Source: an uncultured Actinomycetes bacterium
GTDB lineage: Bacteria; Actinomycetota; Acidimicrobiia; Acidimicrobiales; RAAP-2
DNA: 64,000 nucleotides
NCBI GenBank assembly: GCA_903924205.1
Contig: CAIYAP010000005.1
Location: 81,085 to 145,084 of the forward strand
Reading direction: 5' to 3'
Part shown: positions 34,515-42,994 of the stretch, piece by piece
Layout: every line of letters starts with the position of its first letter
Numbering within the stretch: the stretch's first letter is position 1
Position numbers and translations under genes: made by a program
The notes under the pieces: model-generated
What the model was told of the DNA's origin: nothing
The model's database searches: none
What the model saw: the letters and a program-made list of their open reading frames with translations, nothing else

Positions 34515-35066
34515 ATGGGTCGTTCCCGTCACCACCATGGTGACCCGGCCGATGAGGTTGCCTTTCGAGCATTCGCCGGCACTATTGCACCCACTCTCGC
34601 GGGATATTTCCGACGTCGCCTCTACCCGTTGTCGGCGGCCGATGTGGACGAACTGGTCAATGACACCTTGCTGGTGATGTGGCGTCGGTGGTCCGACGTT
34701 CCCACGGGCGCCGAGATCCCGTGGTCGTTGGGAGTGGCGCGTCACGTGTTGAGTAACGCCCGGCGCGGTAATCGACGACGCGTTGCGATGGAGAGTCGCC
34801 TTGCGCCCGATCCCCACGGTCTGGCCGCCGAAGACATCGTGGTGGCCGACATCGCCTTATCGGAGGCCCTAGCCGCGTTGTCAGACGCCGACCGAGAGAT
34901 CGTCGTTTTGTCGGCCTGGGATGGACTGTCGATAGCCGAATTGGCTCTGTTCTTCGATATTTCCGACAACGCCGCCACGGTTCGTCTCAGCCGAGCACAT
35001 TCCCGCCTGAAAGAAATTCTCGACGGGGCTGAAAGAAGTGATGATGATCGGACAGGAGACCAGTAA
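34515..35066 (+). CDS. ECF-family RNA polymerase sigma factor
   Basis: This is an extracytoplasmic-function sigma factor (183 aa). Region 2 holds VDELVNDTLLVMWRRWSDVP and WSLGVARHVLSNARRGNRRR. Region 4 holds ALAALSDADREIVVLSAWDGLSIAELALFF followed by the NAATVRLSRAHSRLKEIL helix-turn-helix. The ATG at 34515 has no clear Shine-Dalgarno site and lies 8 nt after the isomerase stop. The next gene overlaps its stop by 1 nt and probably encodes its regulator. The promoter it reads is unknown. Confidence 0.93.
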   Translation: MGRSRHHHGDPADEVAFRAFAGTIAPTLAGYFRRRLYPLSAADVDELVNDTLLVMWRRWSDVPTGAEIPWSLGVARHVLSNARRGNRRRVAMESRLAPDPHGLAAEDIVVADIALSEALAALSDADREIVVLSAWDGLSIAELALFFDISDNAATVRLSRAHSRLKEILDGAERSDDDRTGDQ

Positions 35067-36298
35067 TGCACGACTCTTCGTTTGACGACCTTCGCGCCCG
35101 AGTGGCCGCAGCTGACCCGGCTCGCGGGAATAGCTATCGTCACGCCAATCTCACGGCCGCCCTGAACGCCATTGTGGCGGACCGCTCCACCCCCATTCGA
35201 GTGATGCGTTCATTCCAACTCAAGATGGCCTCGGCCGCAGCCGCGGCCGCACTCGTCACGACGAGTGCGATTGCAGCCCTCTCGGGAGCGGGCAACTCGT
35301 TGCCAATTCTCAACTTTGCGGCGGCGACGGTCACCACTCTGTCAGCTCCAGGGCTCAAGGTCGGTGCGATGGCCGTGAATCAAATGGCTCAGTCGAACTA
35401 CACCTTCACCGCGGGGGCTTCGTTGTCGTCAGGCGTCCCGACGGCGTCGGTCTATACCGAGAGCGCCGTCGTGTCGGATGCGCACATTCGCGAGCTGGCC
35501 ACCTACTTCGCGGGAATCGATCGCACCACTCTCACGAGTGAGAGCAGCAGTGATTCAACGACCACCGTGACTTACGCCAACGGCGATACTTTTACCTATA
35601 ACGCCTATGACGGTTCGGTACCCACCTTTGCCTTCACGCAGGGTGGTTCGGGAGCCGGCGGGATTGCAATAGCCACACCCATGTCGAGCGACAGCACCCC
35701 TACGACTATTCCCATCCCCGTCACCACGCCGCCGGTGGACGTCTACGGAACCCCCTCGGATGCGCAGATGTCCTCCTTGTCACCGCTCGATTCTTTGGCT
35801 GCGTTGATTGGTACCGATTCCCTACGCTTCACGAAGGACACTGCGTCCGCGTCAGCCACGAGCTTGAGTGCGTGGACCCAAGAATCTCTCGATGGAATTC
35901 CCGTCTATGGGGCGCAGGTCAACGTTGAGCTCATGAATAATGTGATGACCCTGGTCCAGGGAACTGACGTGTCGGGTCTCGCCCCCCTGTCGTACCCGCT
36001 TCTCAGCGCCGCCGATGGTGTGGCCCAGGTGGGATCGTGGAGTCCTGCCTATTCGTTAGGAGCCGGCGGATTCTGCGAGGCCTGTATGGGAGGGATGGTG
36101 ACCACCACTTCCACTGCACCCACGCCGGTGACCTTGGACGCCGCCACCTTGTGGCTCGTGCCCCGCACCGCAAACTCCGCATCGGGCGACGCCATCGCCA
36201 CCTTGCTTCCCGCCTGGGAATACTCAGGCCACGTTGACACGTGGACGGGCAGCTTCTGGTCGATTGCGGTTGACCCCGCCTATCTGTCAGCTCATTAG
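35066..36298 (+). CDS. Membrane-anchored protein, probable sigma-factor regulator
   Basis: This 410-residue protein is coupled to the ECF sigma gene (TAATG, AGGAG about 8 nt upstream). A cytoplasmic part of about 50 residues precedes one span (about 50-72, ASAAAAAALVTTSAIAAL), and a long Ser/Thr-rich extracytoplasmic domain follows, with a TPTTIPIPVTTPP linker near 210. The position suggests an anti-sigma or sensor, but no zinc-binding HxxxCxxC motif is present in the short cytoplasmic part. Its only two cysteines form CEAC (337-340) in FCEACMGGM, a possible redox or copper site. I do not recognise the domain family. Confidence 0.75.
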   Translation: MHDSSFDDLRARVAAADPARGNSYRHANLTAALNAIVADRSTPIRVMRSFQLKMASAAAAAALVTTSAIAALSGAGNSLPILNFAAATVTTLSAPGLKVGAMAVNQMAQSNYTFTAGASLSSGVPTASVYTESAVVSDAHIRELATYFAGIDRTTLTSESSSDSTTTVTYANGDTFTYNAYDGSVPTFAFTQGGSGAGGIAIATPMSSDSTPTTIPIPVTTPPVDVYGTPSDAQMSSLSPLDSLAALIGTDSLRFTKDTASASATSLSAWTQESLDGIPVYGAQVNVELMNNVMTLVQGTDVSGLAPLSYPLLSAADGVAQVGSWSPAYSLGAGGFCEACMGGMVTTTSTAPTPVTLDAATLWLVPRTANSASGDAIATLLPAWEYSGHVDTWTGSFWSIAVDPAYLSAH

Positions 36299-36314
36299 GT
36301 TTCGCCCGACGCCC

Positions 36315-36320
36315 TAATCT
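36315..36320 (+). promoter_or_regulatory. Putative leaderless -10 box (TAATCT) of the second isomerase paralog
   Basis: TAATCT ends 7 nt before the ATG at 36328, so this gene can be transcribed apart from the sigma operon. Confidence 0.45.
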
Positions 36321-36327
36321 CGTCGTC

Positions 36328-36984
36328 ATGACTGTAGGCATCTCACGACACGACTCTGTTGCCGTTATCACCTGGCGAGACGGAGAGAATCGCATCAACC
36401 TCGACACGCTGGCGCAACTGCACGCGGCACTCGACGAGGTGCAGGCCATCGAGGGTCCCTTGTCGGTGGTCGTCACGGCGGAGGGCAAGTTCTTCTCCAA
36501 CGGACTTGACCTCGAGACACTCGGCACGGAAGGCCCAGCGCTGGATGCCATGTTCGTTGAACTTGATCGCCTCTGTGGCCGTCTCTTGACCTTCCCCGCT
36601 TACACCATTGCGGCGATCAATGGACACGCCTTCGCCGGCGGCGCCATCTTGTCGATGACCTTCGATCACCGTGTGATGCGCACCGAGCGTGGCTTTTGGT
36701 GCTTGAACGAAGCTGAGATTGGATTCCCCCTCACTGACAACTTGTCGCGCGTGATCCTGGCGCGCTTGCCGCGACCCCTGGCGCTGCGCGCCATGTTGAC
36801 GGCCGATCGCTGGAATGCGGAGGGTGCACTTGCCGTGGGACTCGTTGAGCAGATTGTGCCGGAGGAAGAGCTACTCTCGGCCGCCATTACGTGGGGCGCA
36901 CACATGGCAACGCGTAGCCGTGCGGTGGTCGCGGAGCACAAGCGTCTCGTCTACGGCGAGCTCGCGGCTCACCTCGGCGCGTAA
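36328..36984 (+). CDS. Enoyl-CoA isomerase/hydratase family protein, paralog 2
   Basis: This is the second crotonase-fold paralog, also 218 aa and alignable end to end with the first. Shared blocks include GENRINLD, GKFFSNGLDLE, GHAFAGGAIL, WCLNEAEIGFPLT and LARLPRP. As in paralog 1, the hydratase Glu after GG is missing and the isomerase-type NEAE is kept, closer here to the ECI1 consensus (EIGFP). Probably a delta3-delta2-enoyl-CoA isomerase. It sits after the sigma operon and before a strong terminator. Confidence 0.9.
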   Translation: MTVGISRHDSVAVITWRDGENRINLDTLAQLHAALDEVQAIEGPLSVVVTAEGKFFSNGLDLETLGTEGPALDAMFVELDRLCGRLLTFPAYTIAAINGHAFAGGAILSMTFDHRVMRTERGFWCLNEAEIGFPLTDNLSRVILARLPRPLALRAMLTADRWNAEGALAVGLVEQIVPEEELLSAAITWGAHMATRSRAVVAEHKRLVYGELAAHLGA

Positions 36985-36995
36985 CTGCTGAATAA

Positions 36996-37031
36996 AAAAT
37001 CCCCGCCGGCCTGTCGGCCGGCGGGGATTTT
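36996..37031. terminator. Bidirectional rho-independent terminator, 16-bp stem
   Basis: AAAATCCCCGCCGGCC, loop TGTC, and its perfect complement lie between two convergent genes. A-run on the left and TTTT on the right allow termination in both directions. Confidence 0.92.
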
Positions 37032-37043
37032 CATTTACTTCGA

Positions 37044-38411
37044 CTACTTGAACTCAGACGGCACCGCAGCGTTGGTCAGCTTGCTGGTGGTCAAAGCCTG
37101 GGTGGTCGGGTTGACGCTGTAGACGGTCGTATTGACTGCCTTGGTAGCACCCGTGGCCTGACCCGTGGCCGTGACGCTCACGAGGTAACCGCCGGTCAGA
37201 CCCTGGTGGTTCGTGCTGCTGTAAGCCAGCGGCAAGATGGCCGGGGTGCTGAGGGAGTTGCTGGTGAGTGCGCTCACGAAGTTCGAGCGGGTGGGGGTGC
37301 CACCGTTCGCGGTCACCTTGTTGAGGGCCTCAATGAAGCCTGCCGCGATGGCGACACCGTAGAGCTGGTTGCCCGACAGGATCGACTTCGAGGTGAAGGT
37401 CGCCAGCTTGACGCCATTAACGGTCTTGCCGCTTTCCGCAGTCAGAACCTTCGACGCCCACGCGTTCCATGCGCTGGCCTTGTTGCTCGTCGCGTTGGTC
37501 GCGTTGAAGAACGTGAAGGTGATGGCACCCTTTTCGTTGGTGTCATTCACGGTCTGCGGGTCAGAACCCACACCCGAGATAATGAACTGGGGCTTGAAGC
37601 CCAAGGACTTCGCGGCGTCAAGGGCCAACTTGGTTCCTTGCGGAATGGTGTCGAGCACCACGACGGCAACCTTGTCGCTCTGGAGCTTGGCCATGGAGGT
37701 GCGGAAGGTGCCTTGGTTGAACACGACGTCAGTCGAGTTGTAGGTGAGCTGGTCCGCGGTCGCGGGAGTCACGCCACCGTTCTTGAGGCCCTGCAGCCCG
37801 TCCTGACCGAAGTCATCGTTCTGGCCGAGGAATCCAACCTTCTTGCCCTTGAACTTCGACGAAATGTAGTTTCCGAAGATCTTTCCCTCAGCGAGGTAGT
37901 TGGTCTGGAAACCGAAGAGGTTCGGGTTGCTCGACGGGTCGTTCCAGAAGTGCGCGCCCGAGGACACGAACAGCTGGGGGGTGTTGTTGGTCTTGAGGTA
38001 GCTGATTTCGCCCTGCTGCGTGGCAGTTCCGAGCGAACCCACGGTCGCGAAGACCGGCGTGTTCACCAGCGCCTGAGTCTGCGCATCGGTGTTCTTACCG
38101 GCTCCACATACACCGAGGTTGTAGCAGTCGTCGAGAACCTTGTAGTCGACGCTCCAGCCATTGACTTGGCCGTGGCCGTTGACATAGTCGAAGGTCGCGA
38201 GAGCAGCCTTCGCCACGTCCTGGAAACCCGCAGCAGCGAGGCCGCTCAGCGGGAAGGTTCCACCGATCGTGATTGTCTTGCTCGAAGTGTTGACGCCGTC
38301 CGAACCCGTGGCACCCGCGGACAACACCGAGGCACCCGAGGCGACGAGGCCCAAGGTCAAGGTGGTGGCCGAGAGGGCGGCGAGGCGGCGACGCATGTTC
38401 ATGTGCTTCAT
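37044..38411 (-). CDS. livK: Branched-chain amino acid ABC transporter, substrate-binding protein
   Basis: This is a secreted periplasmic-binding-fold type I protein (peripla_BP_6, 455 aa). Signal peptide spans about 1-35 (VASGASVLSAGATG); no clear lipobox. Typical motifs are ITIGGTFPLSG, ATFDYVNGHGQVNG, GKKVGFLGQNDDFGQDGL and DKVAVVVLDTIPQG. Two cysteines in DDCYNLGVCG likely form a disulfide. It lies 100 nt downstream of livM with its own AAAGGA site, so it may have a separate promoter. Ligand could be Leu/Ile/Val or another small molecule; the Liv family also carries urea, amides and aromatic acids. Confidence 0.9.
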   Translation of the reverse strand: MKHMNMRRRLAALSATTLTLGLVASGASVLSAGATGSDGVNTSSKTITIGGTFPLSGLAAAGFQDVAKAALATFDYVNGHGQVNGWSVDYKVLDDCYNLGVCGAGKNTDAQTQALVNTPVFATVGSLGTATQQGEISYLKTNNTPQLFVSSGAHFWNDPSSNPNLFGFQTNYLAEGKIFGNYISSKFKGKKVGFLGQNDDFGQDGLQGLKNGGVTPATADQLTYNSTDVVFNQGTFRTSMAKLQSDKVAVVVLDTIPQGTKLALDAAKSLGFKPQFIISGVGSDPQTVNDTNEKGAITFTFFNATNATSNKASAWNAWASKVLTAESGKTVNGVKLATFTSKSILSGNQLYGVAIAAGFIEALNKVTANGGTPTRSNFVSALTSNSLSTPAILPLAYSSTNHQGLTGGYLVSVTATGQATGATKAVNTTVYSVNPTTQALTTSKLTNAAVPSEFK

Positions 38412-38511
38412 TGCCCATTTTCCTTTCGTGTGGGGATTTCCCCAGTCCTCACACTAATGAGAGTTGGCGACGCAAAAGTAAGCGGCCACCCCGCGAGCCC
38501 ATGGTCAGGAG

Positions 38512-39570
38512 TTACCGACGAGTAACTGAAATGAGTTTCTGGCGCAGACCACTGACGAGGCCCACGATGCCGCGCGGCGCGAAGATCATCGTGACAATAA
38601 GTAAGACACCGAAAAGAATGTTCTCCATATTGGGTGCGAGGTTGGGCAATTTGTTGCTGACCCACGAGGTGGGACCGAGGCCCGTGTGATTAGTAATCCA
38701 CGTCGTGATCTGCATGGAGTACACACCGAGTAATGCGGCGATGATTGCTCCGCCCAACGAGCCGATACCACCCAGAACCATGAGGGTAAGTAGGGCGATG
38801 GAAAAGGTGAAACCAAATTCGTAGGTGCTCGGAGAGGCAGTGCCCGAGACCATGACCAATAGAGCGCCGGCCAGGCCGCTAAGGGCGGCGGAGACCACAA
38901 AGGCTTGGGCACGAGTGCGACCGAGGTGCAGGCCCACGAGCTCCGCGGCCACGTCGTTATCGCGCACGAGGCGCATCGCGCGGCCGAGCTTGCTGGCAAA
39001 GAGGTTGGACATCAGCCACAGCACGAGGGCGGCGATCAGTACTGACACCATGGCGGTAAAGCGGCTGTTAATGACCACGGGCAAAGTGGTCGAGGTGTCA
39101 AAGAGGTGGGAGAACCACTGTGGGGCACTGAGTGGCGTGATGGTCAGCCCCTGCGAGCCGCCCAGCGTGCTCACGGCAAACGATTGAGGGACGTACGGTA
39201 GGGCAACGGCAAAGGCCAAGGTCATGCCGGCGAGGTAGGGGCCCCGAAGGCGAGTCGCGGGCATGCCGAGAACGAGGCCGACGAATGCCGAGGCGACGAT
39301 GGCCACCAGCAGGGAGATGACCACGGGTTCACCGGGGTGATGCAGAGTCCAAAATGCGGCGGCATAGCCACCGACGAGCATGAAGCCCGAATTTCCGATG
39401 GAGATTTGCCCGCTCCATCCGGTGAGAAAGGAGAGGCCCACCAAGGCGATGAAGTAGGCGCCCGCCTTAGTGAGGTTGGCGGCATCGGTGCCGGATTGAA
39501 TGGACGCAATCGCCATCGCGATAACGAGGCCTCCGAGGACCCACGCCAGACGCTTGAACGTACCGCTCAT
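38512..39570 (-). CDS. livM: Branched-chain amino acid ABC transporter, permease LivM
   Basis: This is one of the two membrane subunits of the importer (352 aa), with about ten spans. LTGWSGQISIGNSGFMLVGGYAA and GRAMRLVRDNDVAAELVGL are diagnostic for LivM. The track start at 39675 lies in livH; ATG 39570 shares one base with the livH stop (TGATG), so I use it. Last gene of the livG-F-H-M run. Confidence 0.94.
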   Translation of the reverse strand: MSGTFKRLAWVLGGLVIAMAIASIQSGTDAANLTKAGAYFIALVGLSFLTGWSGQISIGNSGFMLVGGYAAAFWTLHHPGEPVVISLLVAIVASAFVGLVLGMPATRLRGPYLAGMTLAFAVALPYVPQSFAVSTLGGSQGLTITPLSAPQWFSHLFDTSTTLPVVINSRFTAMVSVLIAALVLWLMSNLFASKLGRAMRLVRDNDVAAELVGLHLGRTRAQAFVVSAALSGLAGALLVMVSGTASPSTYEFGFTFSIALLTLMVLGGIGSLGGAIIAALLGVYSMQITTWITNHTGLGPTSWVSNKLPNLAPNMENILFGVLLIVTMIFAPRGIVGLVSGLRQKLISVTRR

Positions 39571-40469
39571 CACACCCTCCGAGCCGAATTCTTCGTGAAA
39601 ATGCCTTGGGGGCGCAGCATCAGCGCCACGACGAGCAAGACGACGGCCACCATGTCCGCGTAATTCGAATTCCAATAGTCATTGATGAGCTGCATGATGA
39701 CGCCAATACCCACACCCGAAATCAGCGCTCCGAGAGGACTGTCAAGTCCGCCAATCGCGGCGGCGATAAATCCGAGAATAAACATGGCGTCGAGCATGTT
39801 CGGAGAGAGCCCTCCCGGATTGAGGGAAATGACCACGCCCGCGACCGCACCGACGGCTCCGGCGATTCCCCAGCCGAGAGTCAGCAGGCGGCTGACGCGC
39901 AGGCCGAGCAACTTCGACACTTCGGGTGCCAACGCGGAGGCGCGCAGCTTGAGTCCAAGCGAGGTGTAGTTGAAGAGCACGGCTACGAATGTCATGACGG
40001 CCAGCGCCGCCGCGATCTGAAACGTGCTGAGGGGGCTGAGTCCGGTGGGGTTCCCGCTCGATTGAAAGTTGATGCTGGAATACGGCGCGGTCGGGTAACG
40101 CGGGATATTCGTCCAAATGGCACTCGCAATTGCCTCCAGCAAGGTGAACATTCCCACCATGACGACGATGGGATTGATTTCCGCTTTGTGATACAGCGGC
40201 TTGACGATCACGATCTCGGTCAGTGCCGAGAACATGAAGCCGACCACCATGGAGATGACGGCCGCGAGCCAGAAGTTCACATGATGGTCCATCTGGGTCA
40301 TGCCGATGTAGGTCACAAACATGGCCATCGGTCCCTGCGCAAAATTCAATACTCGTGTGGCACGCCACACCAAGACGAGACAGAGGGCCACGAGCCCGAT
40401 GATCACCCCTTGAGAGGCACCCCCCGCGATGTCGTTGACGATGCGGTTGGTCAGGATGTTGGCAATCAT
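39570..40469 (-). CDS. livH: Branched-chain amino acid ABC transporter, permease LivH
   Basis: This is the second membrane subunit (299 aa), about eight spans. GLVALCLVLVWRATRVLNFAQGPMAM is the LivH signature, and LSPNMLDAMFILGFIAAAIGGLDSPLGAL its second. Its start overlaps livF by 4 nt and its stop overlaps livM by 1 nt. The reading frame is intact. Confidence 0.94.
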   Translation of the reverse strand: MIANILTNRIVNDIAGGASQGVIIGLVALCLVLVWRATRVLNFAQGPMAMFVTYIGMTQMDHHVNFWLAAVISMVVGFMFSALTEIVIVKPLYHKAEINPIVVMVGMFTLLEAIASAIWTNIPRYPTAPYSSINFQSSGNPTGLSPLSTFQIAAALAVMTFVAVLFNYTSLGLKLRASALAPEVSKLLGLRVSRLLTLGWGIAGAVGAVAGVVISLNPGGLSPNMLDAMFILGFIAAAIGGLDSPLGALISGVGIGVIMQLINDYWNSNYADMVAVVLLVVALMLRPQGIFTKNSARRV

Positions 40470-41173
40470 TCGGCCATCCCCAAGTAGTACGAGCGCAGCG
40501 ACTCATCGGCCGCCACCTCGGCGGCCGGTCGCACCGCAATGGATTTACCGACGTGCAAGACGGCGGCGAAGTCGGAAATCTTGAGCGCACTTTTCGCGTT
40601 CTGCTCCACCAGAATCACCGTGAGGCCAGAGTTCGCACACAGAGTCTTGATGGTGTTCATGATGTCCTGAGTCACCAACGGCGCGAGGCCGAGCGAGGGC
40701 TCGTCGAGCAGCAAGATTTGCGGGTTCGCGATCATGGCGCGACCCAGGGCCAGCATCTGACGCTCGCCACCGGACAGTTGCGCGGCGTATTGCTTGCGTC
40801 GCTCCTTGAGGACGGGAAACAATGCGTATTGCTCCTCGAGGCCCGAAGTCACGTTGGTCTTGGCGCCCAGAGCACCGAGACGAAGATTCTCTTCGACGGT
40901 GAATTCCGCGATAACGCCGCGCCCTTCCGGCACGTGCGCAATGCCCAGTCGGGCAATGGCATCCGGACGCTCACCGATGAGGGCGTGCCCATTCGCCGTG
41001 ATGCTGCCGGAACGTGGCTTGACGAGGCCGCTGATGGTGCGCAACAACGTCGTCTTGCCCGCACCGTTGGCCCCGAGGACCGCCGTGATGGCGCCGGTCG
41101 GCGCCTGAATCGTGACGTCGTCGAGGGCCGTGATGGCGCCGTAGGCAACGGAGAGGTTGGAAATGGAGATCAT
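40466..41173 (-). CDS. livF: Branched-chain amino acid ABC transporter, ATPase LivF
   Basis: This is one of two ATPases of the importer (235 aa). Walker A is GANGAGKTT, signature is LSGGERQMLALGRAM, Walker B is ILLLDEPSLGLAP, all LivF-like. The segment IAHVPEGRGVIAEFTVEENL is diagnostic. Overlaps livG by 4 nt upstream and livH by 4 nt downstream. Confidence 0.95.
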   Translation of the reverse strand: MISISNLSVAYGAITALDDVTIQAPTGAITAVLGANGAGKTTLLRTISGLVKPRSGSITANGHALIGERPDAIARLGIAHVPEGRGVIAEFTVEENLRLGALGAKTNVTSGLEEQYALFPVLKERRKQYAAQLSGGERQMLALGRAMIANPQILLLDEPSLGLAPLVTQDIMNTIKTLCANSGLTVILVEQNAKSALKISDFAAVLHVGKSIAVRPAAEVAADESLRSYYLGMAE

Positions 41174-41949
41174 TCGTCGACTCCTAAGTACGCCTCGATC
41201 ACGGCGGGGTTGTGGCGAACCTCCGCGGGTGTTCCGGTGGCAATGACTTTGCCAAAACTGAGGACTACCAGACGGTCAACGAGCGGCATGACAAAGTCCA
41301 TGTTGTGCTCGACGAGCAACACGCCCATCTCGTGACGTAAACCACGAATGAGTTCGGCGAACGCGTCGAGTTCCGCCTCGTCAAGACCAGATGCCGGCTC
41401 ATCGAGAAGGAGTAATGACGGTCGAGCAATGAGCGCGCGCGCGACGGCCACTCGCTTCGCAATGCCGTAGGGGATGGCCGTCGGCATTTGGGCGGCGTAG
41501 TCCGCAACGCCCAAGCGGTCGAGAACAGACAGAGCTTCGGCCTTCAGTTCCTTTTGTCCGTGGGGCAGACCCAGCAGCGAGGTCCAAAAGCGACCCCCCG
41601 GGCGACTTTGGGCTCCGGCCATCACATTCTCGAGGACGGTGCAGTTTTCAAAAAGGCCCACACCCTGCAAGGTGCGGGCCACGCCCGCACGAGCGAGTTG
41701 GCTCGGCTGGGGGTTGGTCAATCCTGCGGTCGGGAGGCGGACGAGGCCGTCGGTGGGCTCGACGAAACCGCACGCAACATTGAATGCGGTGGTCTTGCCG
41801 GCACCGTTAGGGCCAATCAGACCGACAATCTCGCCGGGGTTGACCGAGAAACTGACATCAGTGAGCGCGGCGAGTCCGCCAAAACGAACAGAAATGGCAT
41901 CGAGTTCCAGCAGTGTGCTCGATGTCGTGGCGACGGGGGTGGACGACAT
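41170..41949 (-). CDS. livG: Branched-chain amino acid ABC transporter, ATPase LivG
   Basis: This is the other ATPase (259 aa) and the first gene of the leftward livGFHM operon. Walker A is GPNGAGKTT, and ARAGVARTLQGVGLFENCTVLENVMAGA resembles the LivG core. The usual LSGGQQ signature is altered: at the expected place the sequence reads PTAIPYGIAKRVAVARAL, with the Gly-Gly pair replaced, typical of LivG-like proteins that read LPYGxQRRLEIARAL. A TAATTT box ends 9 nt before the ATG. Divergent from the gene at 42033. Confidence 0.93.
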   Translation of the reverse strand: MSSTPVATTSSTLLELDAISVRFGGLAALTDVSFSVNPGEIVGLIGPNGAGKTTAFNVACGFVEPTDGLVRLPTAGLTNPQPSQLARAGVARTLQGVGLFENCTVLENVMAGAQSRPGGRFWTSLLGLPHGQKELKAEALSVLDRLGVADYAAQMPTAIPYGIAKRVAVARALIARPSLLLLDEPASGLDEAELDAFAELIRGLRHEMGVLLVEHNMDFVMPLVDRLVVLSFGKVIATGTPAEVRHNPAVIEAYLGVDE

Positions 41950-42020
41950 AACTTTTCCAAATTAGTCGGCGCGCACCCGCCCGTTTAACCCCGTCCCCTG
42001 ATGATGCGTGTCGCAACCGT

Positions 42021-42026
42021 TACATT
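42021..42026 (+). promoter_or_regulatory. Putative leaderless -10 box (TACATT)
   Basis: TACATT ends 6 nt before the ATG at 42033 and would start the three-gene membrane operon. Confidence 0.45.
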
Positions 42027-42032
42027 GGTCGC

Positions 42033-42761
42033 ATGTTGGCCACCACCACCGCGTTTCCCTACGCGCTGGTCGTGGCCGTTTTTCTTGCCGCACTGGTCGA
42101 GATGGTGGAAGCGCTCACCATCGTGGTGGCGGTGGGCCACGCTCGCTCGTGGCGTTCGGCCCTCGAGGGAACGGGACTCGCTCTCGCCTGTCTCGCCGTC
42201 CTGGTGGCCATTGTGGGGCCGGCCATTAGCCATGTGCCGTTGACGCCGCTGCGTGTGGTCGTCGGTGCCGTCCTGCTCGTCTTTGGGTTGCAGTGGCTAC
42301 GCAAGGCCATTCTTCGAGCGTCGGGGCATAAGGCTCTCCATGATGAAGATGAGATCTATCGCGCCACCGTGGCCGAATTGCGTGCGGCCGGTGAACCCGT
42401 CGGGCGCGATCGTCTCGCCGTAGTGACCAGTTTTAAGGGTGTCTTCCTCGAGGGGCTCGAGGTCGTCATTATGGTCGTCACGTTGGGTGCTCAGCGTCAT
42501 CAAATTCTTATTGCCACCGCATCGGCCGCGACGGCCACCGTGCTCGTGGCGATCGTCGGTGCCATCGTGGCCAAGCAGCTCAACAACGTGCCGGAGAATT
42601 TCATGAAGGCGACCGTGGGTGTCCTTCTCGTGTCCTACGGGGTGTTTTGGTCGGGTGAAGGTGTGGGCGTGCAGTGGCCGCACGGTGATGTGATGTTGCT
42701 CGCCATTGCGGTACTAACGGCCGCCGGCGTCTGGGTCCAGATCCAGGTGGCGCGCCGATGA
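42033..42761 (+). CDS. Seven-span-like membrane protein, COG4280-type
   Basis: This 242-residue membrane protein has about six to seven spans and looks like the uncharacterised COG4280 group. Two segments repeat each other: FLAALVEMVEALTIVVAVG near the start and FKGVFLEGLEVVIMVVTLG in the middle. The acidic EMVE and EGLE resemble the REGLE motif of FTR1 iron permeases, so a metal-ion transporter with internal duplication is possible. It overlaps the next gene by 4 nt. Function unknown. Confidence 0.75.
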   Translation: MLATTTAFPYALVVAVFLAALVEMVEALTIVVAVGHARSWRSALEGTGLALACLAVLVAIVGPAISHVPLTPLRVVVGAVLLVFGLQWLRKAILRASGHKALHDEDEIYRATVAELRAAGEPVGRDRLAVVTSFKGVFLEGLEVVIMVVTLGAQRHQILIATASAATATVLVAIVGAIVAKQLNNVPENFMKATVGVLLVSYGVFWSGEGVGVQWPHGDVMLLAIAVLTAAGVWVQIQVARR

Positions 42762-42994
42762 GAGTCTTTCGTGTCGTTGCGACTGCCGTGGGCGGTACGG
42801 GTCGTTTTCTGTGGGACTTCTTGGTCGGTGACACGCCGGAAATCTTCGTAGCGGTATGCGTGACCCTTGCGGGTGTCGCGCTGATCTCCCGTCACCATCA
42901 CTCATCTCTCGGCGGCTGGGTGCTGTTAGTCGCCGCCTTCCTCATTTTGAGCGCCAGCGTGACGAAGGCCATCCGAACGTCGACGAGGAAGTAA
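42758..42994 (+). CDS. Small two-span membrane protein, 78 aa
   Basis: This small protein has an amphipathic N-terminus and two hydrophobic segments (about 28-44 and 50-68). It is coupled on both sides: its ATG overlaps the preceding stop (ATGA) and its TAA shares a base with the next ATG (TAATG). That placement suggests a role with the membrane proteins on either side. I recognise no family. HHH at about 46-48 is the only notable feature. Confidence 0.7.
   Translation: MRVFRVVATAVGGTGRFLWDFLVGDTPEIFVAVCVTLAGVALISRHHHSSLGGWVLLVAAFLILSASVTKAIRTSTRK

Noticed and set aside
37206-38525. Plus-strand ORF 37206..38525 (439 aa)
   Set aside because: It is antisense to livK, rich in Arg/Val/Gly/Glu, with no domain; a GC-rich shadow.
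42856-42993. N-terminal extension of ORF 42856..44769
   Set aside because: It overlaps the small membrane ORF in another frame. ATG 42994 is coupled to that ORF's stop and starts a normal membrane protein.
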